Assembly (NCBI RefSeq): GCF_015277855.1
Contig: NZ_CP063812.1
Coordinates: 3,918,952-3,982,951, forward strand
Length of the DNA: 64,000 bases
Direction: 5' to 3'
Source: Microbacterium cremeum
GTDB taxonomy: Bacteria; Actinomycetota; Actinomycetes; Actinomycetales; Microbacteriaceae
Shown here: piece by piece, positions 57,613 through 64,000 of the stretch
Layout of the letters: every line of letters begins with the position of its first letter
How positions within the stretch are numbered: position 1 is the first letter of the stretch
Notes under the pieces: model-generated
Seen by the model: only the letters and a program-made list of their open reading frames with translations
The model's database searches: none
Told to the model about the DNA's origin: nothing
Translations under genes and position numbers: made by a program

Positions 57613-58547
57613 GCGCCCCCTTCGTTCGATGCGCTGTCGCGCCGGATGATCTCTACGGCCGCTTCGCGATATGCGATCGCGCCGGCGGACTGACCGTCGT
57701 ATGCGATGACGGTCTGCCCGAAGCTCGGTGCTTCTGATACCCGGACGGACCGCGGGATCACGGTCCCGAGCACCTCGCGCGGGAAGTGCTCACGCACTTC
57801 GTCGGCGACCTGCTGGGCGAGCCGAGTGCGCGCGTCGTACATCGTCAGGATGATGGTCGACAGGTGCAGTTCGGGATTCAGGTGCTTCTGGATCATACGC
57901 ACAGTGCCGAGCAGTTGGCTGAGCCCCTCGAGCGCGTAGTACTCGCACTGGATCGGGATGAGCAGCTCACTCGCCGCGGTGAAGGCGTTGATCGTCAACA
58001 GACCCAGCGAGGGCGGGCAGTCGATGAGGATGAAGTCGAGGCGCTCGTCGAGGTTCGCGAGATAGTCGTCGACGGCGGTGCGCAGTCGATGCTCGCGCGC
58101 CACCTGGGACACCAGTTCGATCTCGGCGCCGGCGAGGTGGATCGTGCTCGGCGCGCACAGCAGGTCAGGAGACTCTGGGCTGGTCTGCACGATGTCGGCG
58201 AGCGGGAACTCGTCGATGAGGACGTCGTAGACGCTCGGCGTCTCGGCCGTGTGCGGTACGCCGAGCGCTGTCGACGCGTTCCCCTGCGGGTCGAGGTCGA
58301 TCACCAGCACGCGCGCGCCCCGGTCCACGAGCGCGGCCGCGAGATTGACGGTGGTGGTGGTCTTGCCGACCCCGCCCTTCTGGTTCGACACGGTGACCAC
58401 ACGTGTCCGTCCAGACAGCTCCACCTCCGCCGATTCCAGCGCTTTTCTGCGGGCGGAGAGGTCCGCAAGTTCCCGGGCGAGAGGTGTGTCGTCGAACGAG
58501 AAGGATGCCGAAGCCTCGGTCTCGTCGGGCTGTTTCACGTGAAACAC
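57609..58547 (-). CDS. parA: Chromosome partitioning ATPase ParA
   Basis: A protein of 312 residues with deviant Walker A KGGVGKTTT (VVTVSNQKGGVGKTTTTVNL), Walker B FILIDCPPSLGLL and a GQTVIAYDGQSAGAIAYREA C-terminal part. It drives origin movement with ParB. I chose GTG 58547, giving V-F-H-V-K-Q: the first codons are a parS site, so ParB bound there would sit on the start codon. GTG 58538 is a second choice with better ribosome-site spacing. Confidence 0.94.
   Translation of the reverse strand: MFHVKQPDETEASASFSFDDTPLARELADLSARRKALESAEVELSGRTRVVTVSNQKGGVGKTTTTVNLAAALVDRGARVLVIDLDPQGNASTALGVPHTAETPSVYDVLIDEFPLADIVQTSPESPDLLCAPSTIHLAGAEIELVSQVAREHRLRTAVDDYLANLDERLDFILIDCPPSLGLLTINAFTAASELLIPIQCEYYALEGLSQLLGTVRMIQKHLNPELHLSTIILTMYDARTRLAQQVADEVREHFPREVLGTVIPRSVRVSEAPSFGQTVIAYDGQSAGAIAYREAAVEIIRRDSASNEGGA
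58531..58546. promoter_or_regulatory. parS site 1 (over parA start)
   Basis: TGTTTCACGTGAAACA, a perfect ParB-binding palindrome. It lies across the parA initiation codons, so it is both centromere and coding sequence. Confidence 0.95.
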
Positions 58548-58821
58548 TCTCCCTTTCGCGAGCCGGTGAACAACGCCTTCCACTCTATCCCGCCCCACCC
58601 CCACCCCTTCCCCACCGGCCGTAGCCCGCCGGTCGAGTAGCGAGCCTGCGAGCGTATCGAGACCCCCGCTGCACCCGCCGGTCGAGTAGCGCGCCTGAGA
58701 GCGTATCGAGACCCCACCGATCTCAGGTTCCGCAACGCCCGCTCACAGGCTCCCCAATCGCTCCGACCCGCCCCACCCGCCGATCGCGTAGCCACCCAAC
58801 GACCGCATCGAGACCCACCCT

Positions 58822-58837
58822 CGTTTCACGTGAAACA
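58822..58837. promoter_or_regulatory. parS site 2
   Basis: CGTTTCACGTGAAACA: perfect 14-bp palindromic core, one flank base changed. Confidence 0.92.
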
Positions 58838-58906
58838 TTCGCCACGCCACCCCACCCCACCCGCCGGTCGAGTAGCGAGCCTGCGAGCGTATCGAGACCC
58901 CACCGC

Positions 58907-58922
58907 TGTTTCACGTGAAACA
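58907..58922. promoter_or_regulatory. parS site 3
   Basis: TGTTTCACGTGAAACA, perfect, 85 bases from site 2 in the tandem unit. Confidence 0.95.
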
Positions 58923-58990
58923 CTCGCCACGCCACCCCACCCCACCCGCGGGTTGAGTAGCGAGCCTGCGAGCGTATCGAGACCCCACCC

Positions 58991-59006
58991 CGATCCACGT
59001 GAGACA
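58991..59006. promoter_or_regulatory. Decayed parS
   Basis: CGATCCACGTGAGACA: about three changes in the core, at the position where the 84/85-bp unit predicts a parS. Probably weak or dead. Confidence 0.5.
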
Positions 59007-59113
59007 TCCGCCCTCACTTCATCCACCCGTCGAGTAGCGAGCCCGCGAGCATATCGAGACCCCACCGCCCGCCGGTCGAGTAGCGAACCTGCGAGCGTAT
59101 CGAGACCCACCGC

Positions 59114-59129
59114 TATATCACCTGAAACA
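59114..59129. promoter_or_regulatory. Decayed parS
   Basis: TATATCACCTGAAACA: three changes, including the central CG step; probably not bound by ParB. Confidence 0.45.
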
Positions 59130-59297
59130 CTCGCCACCTCACCCCGCTCCACCCGCCGGTCGAGTAACGAGCCGGCGGGCGTATCGAGACCCACCGATCT
59201 CAGCCACACCAACGCCCGCTCGCAGACGCCGGATCGATCCACCCACCCCACACCGCCGATCGCCCATCGACCCCGCATGCGTATCGAGACACGCCAC

Positions 59298-59313
59298 TGT
59301 TTCACGTGAAACA
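59298..59313. promoter_or_regulatory. parS site 4
   Basis: TGTTTCACGTGAAACA, perfect. Confidence 0.95.
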
Positions 59314-59372
59314 GAGCACCGTCCCACCCACCGCCGAGCAACGAGCCCTCGAGCGCACCGAGCCCCCACCCT

Positions 59373-59388
59373 CGTTTCACGTGAAACA
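59373..59388. promoter_or_regulatory. parS site 5
   Basis: CGTTTCACGTGAAACA, perfect core, 75 bases from site 4. Confidence 0.92.
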
Positions 59389-59572
59389 CTCGCCACCTCA
59401 CCCCGCTCCACCCGCCGGTCGAGTAACGAGCCTGCGGGCGTATCGAGACCCCACGCCGAGCCCGATACGTGCGACGGCCTCCGCGACCACCGAGAGTGGC
59501 ATCGCCCGCCGGCCACCGCCCGCCTCATCCACCGGCCGCCACCCAAACTCGGCGCCTCGCGCAGACGCGAAC

Positions 59573-59854
59573 TCAGTGGAACCTCTTCTTGCTCAACGGG
59601 GGCAGCGCCTCGAGATGCCCGGTGATGAGCGCGAGACGCTTAGCGCGGCCCCATCCCTGGACTTGCTTCTCGCGCCGGTATGCGTCATCCACGCGATCGA
59701 ACGTCTCGAAGTACACGAGACTGACCGGCAATCGCGTCCTTGTGTAGGCAGCGCCTTCGCCGTCGTTGTGCTGCGCTAGCCGGTGCTCGAGGTGTCGTGT
59801 GCTGCCGACGTACAGGGATCCGTCCGCGCACTGAAGGATATACATGTATGCCAT
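59573..59854 (-). CDS. GIY-YIG nuclease-family protein
   Basis: A protein of 93 residues: MYILQCADGSLYVGSTRHLE holds the GIY-YIG-type strands and Arg, then YTRTRLPVSLVYFETF and a YRREKQVQGWGRAKRLALI segment typical of the small YhbQ/UvrC-like single-domain group. The role of these small nucleases is largely unknown. It sits alone inside the parS/repeat region. ATG 59854 was chosen since the fold starts right after. Confidence 0.88.
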   Translation of the reverse strand: MAYMYILQCADGSLYVGSTRHLEHRLAQHNDGEGAAYTRTRLPVSLVYFETFDRVDDAYRREKQVQGWGRAKRLALITGHLEALPPLSKKRFH

Positions 59855-59993
59855 CCGCCCATCCTGAGCCGCAGCCGTCCTCGCGGCCCCCGTGTCTAGA
59901 TGATGTGTGAGGAAGTTCCACTCTCGCGAACCTGGGGAGGAGATGGCGACCGGGGGTGGTCCCGGCAACTCGCTGGCTGTCTCGCCCATTCAA

Positions 59994-60009
59994 TGTTCCA
60001 CGTGAAACA
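59994..60009. promoter_or_regulatory. parS site 6 (one mismatch)
   Basis: TGTTCCACGTGAAACA: one change from consensus; likely bound. Confidence 0.85.
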
Positions 60010-60510
60010 TTCGTCGACTGTCGCAGCGAGAGACTCCGCGAGTGGGATGGCCAACGGACCGGTCTCGATACGCTCGCAAGCTCGCTACTCGACCGGCGGG
60101 TGATGGACGCATCGCTGCAGGGCAGGGGATGGACGTCCACCGGGTGTGAAACCCGAGCATGGACGTCTCGGGTCGGACAGCTCGGATACCAAGGTGCTGT
60201 CGCGTCCACAAGCACGGGACTAAACCAGCGGTCGCGACACACACACGCGCTCGCTACTCGACGGGCGACGCGGGTGATGCACGTGGCGACGTGGCCGCCG
60301 AGAGCGCGACGCCTCCGGGCGAAGTAGCCGAGGGGCCGGGCGGTCGGTTCACACTAGGGCGGGCGCACCGGGATCGGGGGCAGTGGGAGGGCCGGAGACC
60401 ACAGGGAGTGGTCTCGATACGCTCGCAGGCTCGCTACTCGACCGGCGGTGAGCGGCCGGAGTACGTGAGTAGCGCTAGCCGGAGCCGGTGGGCGACGAAG
60501 CCTAGGCGCG

Positions 60511-60526
60511 TGTTTCACGTGAAACG
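60511..60526. promoter_or_regulatory. parS site 7
   Basis: TGTTTCACGTGAAACG: perfect core. Confidence 0.92.
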
Positions 60527-60631
60527 GCATGCAAGGCCGGAGCCGCCGACCGACAACTCAACAGAACGCACCGGTCTGGGTCTCGATGGGCTCGCAGGCT
60601 CGCGAATCGACCGGGGAGGGGAGGGGGTGCG

Positions 60632-61255
60632 TCAGCGCACTGTGGCGCGGAAGACCCGGGAGGGCTCTTCGAGAAGACCTTCGCCGACGATCTCGACGCG
60701 GGCGTTCGTCACTCGGAACTTGCGGAGCTGCTTCTCGGCCGCGCCGATCTCGTTCTCTGCATTCGCGCCCTTGAGCAGGATCAGCTCGCCGCCGTCGCGA
60801 ACCAGGGGAGCGGTGATCGGCACCAGCGTGCGCAGAGCACTCACGGCGCGTGCCGTCACGGCGTCCAGCACGGGGCCGCGCTTCCAGTCCTCCGCGCGAG
60901 CCCGCACCACCTCGACGTTGTCGAGACCGAGCGACTCCACCTGCTCCGACAGCCAGGCGACCCGGCGCTCCATCGGCTCGATCAGCACCCACTGCACATC
61001 GGGCCGCGCGATCGCGAGCACGAGTCCCGGCAACCCGGCACCCGACCCGACATCGCCGACGTGACCGGAGAAGTGCGGCGCGATCACCGCGCTGTTCAGG
61101 ATGTGGCGCGACCACAGTCGCGGAGGTTCCAGCGGGCCGATCAGACCGCGTTCTTCGCCGTGAAGCCCGAGGGCCTCCGTGAATCGCCGGGCGAGCTCGA
61201 TGCGATCGACGAAGATCTCCGCGGCAGCGGCCGGCTCCTGCTCGATCTCGATCAT
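60632..61255 (-). CDS. rsmG: 16S rRNA (guanine527-N7)-methyltransferase RsmG
   Basis: A protein of 207 residues with SAM motif VGDVGSGAGLPGLVLAIARP and SRHILNSA, typical of RsmG/GidB. It methylates G527 of 16S rRNA; loss gives low-level streptomycin resistance in other species. The ATG is at 61255. It is in the conserved yidC-khpB-rsmG-parA order. Confidence 0.94.
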   Translation of the reverse strand: MIEIEQEPAAAAEIFVDRIELARRFTEALGLHGEERGLIGPLEPPRLWSRHILNSAVIAPHFSGHVGDVGSGAGLPGLVLAIARPDVQWVLIEPMERRVAWLSEQVESLGLDNVEVVRARAEDWKRGPVLDAVTARAVSALRTLVPITAPLVRDGGELILLKGANAENEIGAAEKQLRKFRVTNARVEIVGEGLLEEPSRVFRATVR

Positions 61256-61279
61256 GAACGACCTGCCCTCAGACCCCGA

Positions 61280-61295
61280 TGTTTCACGTGAAACG
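61280..61295. promoter_or_regulatory. parS site 8
   Basis: TGTTTCACGTGAAACG: perfect core, in the gap between rsmG and khpB. Confidence 0.92.
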
Positions 61296-61301
61296 ACGTG
61301 A

Positions 61302-61820
61302 TCAGCCGCGGCTGATCACGGTGTGGCGATCGGCGCCCTCGCCGTACGACTCCGACACGAAGCCGCGCTCGGCGACGATGTCGTGCACGAGCTTCCGCTC
61401 GTAGCTCGACATCGCGGGCAGCGAAGCCTGCGAAGCGCCGTCGTCGAGGCGGGCGATCGCACGGTCGACCAGCGCCACGAGCTCGTGATGACGAGCATCG
61501 CGTGATCCGCCGACGTCGAGGATGAGGCGTGAGAAGCGACCGGTGCGGTTCTGGACCGCGATGCGCGTCAGTTCCTGCAGCGCCTGCACGGTGTCGGGTT
61601 CGGCGATCAGTGCGACGGACCCACCCTCTGGTGCCTCGACCGAGACATACGCGCGCCCGGCGCGCACGTCCAGATCGAGGTCGCCGTCGATGTCGGCGAT
61701 GTCGAGCAGGCCCTCGATGAAGTCCGCGGCGATGTCGCCTTCTTCTTCGAGCTGCTCGACCGTGGCAGGCTCGCGCTCAGCGGCGGGGTCGGTGCGGAGG
61801 GAGTCGGACGACGTGGTCAT
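61302..61820 (-). CDS. khpB: RNA-binding protein KhpB/Jag (R3H domain)
   Basis: A protein of 172 residues: a KH-like middle (SLALIAEPDTVQALQELTRI-like) and a C-terminal R3H domain (LPAMSSYERKLVHDIVAERG). The Jag-N domain is absent, as is normal in actinobacteria. It binds RNA and affects envelope growth in other bacteria. It lies between yidC and rsmG. Confidence 0.92.
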   Translation of the reverse strand: MTTSSDSLRTDPAAEREPATVEQLEEEGDIAADFIEGLLDIADIDGDLDLDVRAGRAYVSVEAPEGGSVALIAEPDTVQALQELTRIAVQNRTGRFSRLILDVGGSRDARHHELVALVDRAIARLDDGASQASLPAMSSYERKLVHDIVAERGFVSESYGEGADRHTVISRG

Positions 61821-61862
61821 GGCTGTGGGTCCTCGATGTCGGTATGTGCGAGCCGGACGGTT

Positions 61863-62993
61863 TCAGTTGCCCGAGGGCGAGCCGCCGTCGCCAGCCGCGT
61901 TGGGAGTCGGCGGCTTGGGAGCCTGCTGCCTCTGGGCCTGCTTCTTCGCACGCTGCTTGCCCACGGGCTGCTGACGCTTGGGGGCCGCGGCCTTGGCGCG
62001 CTCGGCCTCTTCGTACAGGCGCTGCTGCTCCGCGAGGTACTTGTCCATCGGCACGACCTTGCCGGAGGCGTCGATGGCCTTGCCCTTGCGCGCGAGGCGC
62101 TCCTCGCGAGCCTTGGCCGCATCAGAGCCGGGAGTCGGCATCTCGCGGATGACGAGGAACTGCTGGCCCATCGTCCACAGGTTCGACACGAACCAGTAGA
62201 TGACGACGCCCAGCGGGAAGAAGACGCCCGAGAAGACGAAGGCGAACGGCAGGACGTAGAGCATGATCTTCTGCATCTGGTACGCCTGGCCGGTCTTGGC
62301 CTCGGGGGAGAGGTTCTTCGAGATGATCTGCAGCTGGGTGAAGAACTGCGATGCGATCATGAGCACGACGAGGACGACGAGGATGATGATCGCCGCGGTG
62401 TTGCCGGTGTTCACGGCATCGATCAGTGTCTCGTGCAGCGACGCCACGCCGAAGAGCTTCGCGTTGTAGAACTCCAGCATCAGCTCGTTGCCGAGCAATC
62501 CGACACCGGTGTGGTTCGGGTCGGTCTTGATGGTCTGCACGCCGTTCAGCACGCTGAACAGCGCGAAGAACACCGGCATCTGAACCAGCAGCGGCAGACA
62601 GCTCGAGACCGGGGTGGTGCCGTGCTTCTTGTACAGGGCCATGGTCTCGCGGCTCATCGCCTCACGCGAGAGCTGATCACGCTTGCCCTTGTACTTCTCC
62701 TGAACTTTTCGCAGTTCAGGAGCGATTTCCATCATCTTGCGCTGGCTCTTGATCTGCCGCACGAAGAGCGGGATCATCGCGGACCGCACCACGATCACGA
62801 GCCCGATGATCGACAGCACCCACGTGATGCCCTCCGCCGCCGGGAGCCCCATCGCCGTGAACAGCCAGTGCCAGAACACGAGCACCGCCTCGACGAGCCA
62901 CTTCAGCGGCCACAGGATGATCCCGATGAGATCGAAGCCACCACCGTCGGGGGCAGGCGTGGGAGACGGCGTGGAGGCCAGCAAAAGATCCAT
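61863..62993 (-). CDS. yidC: Membrane protein insertase YidC
   Basis: A protein of 376 residues with five hydrophobic helices including VFFALFSVLNGVQTIKT; the hydrophilic groove Arg lies in VVRSAMIPLFVRQIK. The C-terminus is long and Lys/Gln-rich, as in ribosome-binding Gram-positive YidC. It inserts membrane proteins alone or with SecYEG. Confidence 0.95.
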   Translation of the reverse strand: MDLLLASTPSPTPAPDGGGFDLIGIILWPLKWLVEAVLVFWHWLFTAMGLPAAEGITWVLSIIGLVIVVRSAMIPLFVRQIKSQRKMMEIAPELRKVQEKYKGKRDQLSREAMSRETMALYKKHGTTPVSSCLPLLVQMPVFFALFSVLNGVQTIKTDPNHTGVGLLGNELMLEFYNAKLFGVASLHETLIDAVNTGNTAAIIILVVLVVLMIASQFFTQLQIISKNLSPEAKTGQAYQMQKIMLYVLPFAFVFSGVFFPLGVVIYWFVSNLWTMGQQFLVIREMPTPGSDAAKAREERLARKGKAIDASGKVVPMDKYLAEQQRLYEEAERAKAAAPKRQQPVGKQRAKKQAQRQQAPKPPTPNAAGDGGSPSGN

Positions 62994-63001
62994 GCGGTGG
63001 A

Positions 63002-63358
63002 TCAGTCCTTTCGGGAGGGGGCGGGCACGACGAACCCGTGGCGGGTGAGCGCGTGCCGGAAGTGCGAGTGGGGCGGAACGTCATCGACGCCGCCGACGGC
63101 CCAAGGGTGGCAGCGGGCCAGCCGCCGCGCAGTGAGCGCGGCCCCGACGACGGCCCCGTGCTGCTGCACGGCGCCGACGGCGTAGGCCGAGCACGACGGG
63201 TAGTACTTGCAGACGTCGCCGTAGGTGTGCGAGATGGTGGCACGGTATCCGTGCAGCAGACCGAGGACGGCGTTGCGGGGGAGCAGGGGCAGACTGCGGA
63301 GCAGATCGGATGCCGAGAACTCGGCGTCTCCGAGGGCGTAGGCCGGAAGGACGCTCAT
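63002..63358 (-). CDS. yidD: Membrane protein insertion efficiency factor YidD
   Basis: A protein of 118 residues with the YidD core: SHTYGDVCKYYPSCSAYAVG, cysteines conserved, and RLARCHPWAVGGVDDVP. It helps YidC at the membrane. The ATG overlaps the rnpA stop by four bases. Confidence 0.92.
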   Translation of the reverse strand: MSVLPAYALGDAEFSASDLLRSLPLLPRNAVLGLLHGYRATISHTYGDVCKYYPSCSAYAVGAVQQHGAVVGAALTARRLARCHPWAVGGVDDVPPHSHFRHALTRHGFVVPAPSRKD

Positions 63359-63690
63359 GCGGCCCTCCGTGCGAGACAGCGGACGACATCGTCTCGCAGG
63401 TCGGCGAACGTCGCGTTCGCCGCGCTCGGCAGCACCCGGATCACGACGTCACTGCCCGCGGCGACCGAGTCGAGCGACTCGAAGCACACGGCCTTGAGCC
63501 GGCGACGGATCGTGTTGCGCACGACGGCTCCTCCGACCTGGCGGTTCACGATGAAGCCGAACCGCGCCGGACCAGAGGTCTCGGCGCGGTTGACATAGGT
63601 GACGGTGTGCTTGCCGGCGCATCGCCGACCACGACGGACGGCGGCTTTGTACTCCGCTCCGCGGGTGAGTCGGTTCGACCTCGCGAGCAC
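63355..63690 (-). CDS. rnpA: Ribonuclease P protein component
   Basis: A protein of 111 residues: RFGFIVNRQVGGAVVRNTIR then RRLKAVCFE is the RNase P RNR motif. Starts GTG 63690. It works with RNase P RNA to process tRNA 5' ends. It lies 18 bases from rpmH. Confidence 0.95.
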   Translation of the reverse strand: MLARSNRLTRGAEYKAAVRRGRRCAGKHTVTYVNRAETSGPARFGFIVNRQVGGAVVRNTIRRRLKAVCFESLDSVAAGSDVVIRVLPSAANATFADLRDDVVRCLARRAA

Positions 63691-63708
63691 CGCAGGGGGT
63701 GACCCAGC

Positions 63709-63846
63709 TCAGGCCGAGAGCTCGGTGCGCCCCTTGGCGCGGCGAGCCGAAAGGATGCTGCGGCCCGCGCGCGTGCGCATGCGGGCGCGGAAGCCGTGCT
63801 TCTTGGCGCGGCGGCGGTTGTTGGGCTGGAAAGTGCGCTTGCTCAT
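63709..63846 (-). CDS. rpmH: 50S ribosomal protein bL34
   Basis: A protein of 45 residues: [20 protein letters not shown], then [16 protein letters not shown]. Standard L34. As the first gene of the row leading away from the origin it marks the dnaA/oriC side of the chromosome. Confidence 0.97.
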   Translation of the reverse strand: MSKRTFQPNNRRRAKKHGFRARMRTRAGRSILSARRAKGRTELSA

Positions 63847-64000
63847 AGGGGACTACTTCCGATCAGGTGTCACCGGGACGCTCGAGACCGGGGACGCTCG
63901 TACAAGGGGACGGCCACGAGGGCACAAGTCAACCGATTAAGGCTACGTCGATACGCCCGATAACTCAAACCGAGAACAGGACCCGGCATTATGCCTCGAA
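63847..64000. other. Right edge: rpmH upstream region toward dnaA
   Basis: About 150 bases that should hold the rpmH promoter. TTGACT on the minus strand near 63929 could be a -35, but no good -10 at the right distance is visible. I see no DnaA box here, so oriC probably starts beyond the window. Confidence 0.4.

Larger units (their letters stand above)
58622..59460. repeat. Tandem mosaic of parS sites and family B repeats
   Basis: Family B units run in plus orientation as GGTCGAGTAGCGAGCCTGCG then AGCGTATCGAGACC at 58631-58664, 58680-58713, 58866-58899, 58951-58984, about 59029-59061, 59074-59107, 59158-59191 and 59417-59450; decayed copies lie near 58786, 59262 and 59335. parS sites start at 58822, 58907 and 58991 (decayed), spaced 85 and 84 bases, showing tandem duplication of a parS-plus-B unit. 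A second pair of near-identical units lies at 59127-59193 and 59386-59452. There is no gene in this stretch. Confidence 0.85.
59855..60618. other. Non-coding parS/repeat region between the GIY-YIG gene and rsmG
   Basis: About 760 bases with no convincing gene. Family B repeats run here in the opposite orientation (GGTCTCGATACGCTCGCA, then GGCTCGCTACTCGACC or near) at 60061-60094, 60410-60443 and, diverged, about 60572-60603. Two parS sites are listed separately. The orientation flips near the GIY-YIG gene, between 59450 and 60061. Confidence 0.7.

Noticed and set aside
58700..60600. Many long open frames translating to Arg/Ser/Gly-rich proteins in the parS region
   Set aside because: They translate family B repeats and parS in several frames, with repeated peptides and no protein-like composition.

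Overview
The window looks like chromosomal DNA of a high-GC actinobacterium in Microbacteriaceae, most likely Microbacterium or a close relative. Evidence: strong GC bias, protein types typical of that family (CmtR, DUF6049, DUF7059, LAATG sortase signals, MmyB-type regulators), and the gene order rpmH-rnpA-yidD-yidC-khpB-rsmG-parA-parB at the right edge. That order places dnaA and oriC just beyond base 64000, so minus-strand genes here are mostly on the leading strand.

Layout from left to right. 0.2-11 kb: a CmtR/cation-efflux pair; a TetR repressor facing a DUF6326 membrane protein across a clear operator; an amidohydrolase; and a five-gene metal or metallophore uptake operon (two IrtAB/YbtPQ-like ABC half-transporters plus ECF S, T and fused A1A2 subunits). 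That operon is divergent from a TetR gene, with a Zur-like box between them. 11-22 kb: a small P-loop kinase, a frameshifted AlbA-type ATPase remnant, a maltodextrin locus (LacI, MalG, MalF, MalE and a GH13 glucosidase) interrupted by an aminoglycoside acetyltransferase-like gene with its own degenerate LacI protein, then a nucleotidyltransferase-fold protein.

22.6-28.1 kb is the most unusual block. It is a compact four-gene operon encoding XRE-ImmA/IrrE protease, PIN domain protein, IF2N-ATPase fusion and HEPN RNase-like protein. A perfect dyad lies at its promoter, and two truncated genes (one a DNA methyltransferase) follow, joined tail to tail. I read it as a candidate defence or toxin system on an island inserted next to dnaB.

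28-35 kb: dnaB with DnaA-box-like sites upstream; two surface proteins, one with seven chaplin-like repeats, a TDP linker and a sortase signal; and the rpsF-ssb-rpsR-rplI operon. 35-44 kb: glutaryl-CoA-dehydrogenase-like enzyme, membrane protein, FBP zinc protein, MmyB regulator with a divergent SDR, and an aldehyde dehydrogenase/DUF779 pair with a GAF regulator. Extragenic repeats (family A) punctuate this part. 44-47.4 kb: a five-gene operon of overlapping WXG100/type VII-secretion-like genes. 47.5-57.6 kb: cca, a DUF7059 methyltransferase carrying a frameshift, DUF6049, murJ, trxB, trxA, parB, parA.

58.5-61.3 kb is the centromere region. Eight good parS sites (plus two decayed ones) lie in 2.8 kb, several inside roughly 85-bp tandem units that also carry a second repeat family (B), and one overlaps the parA start codon. 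No tRNA, rRNA or CRISPR array was seen, nor any intact insertion sequence.
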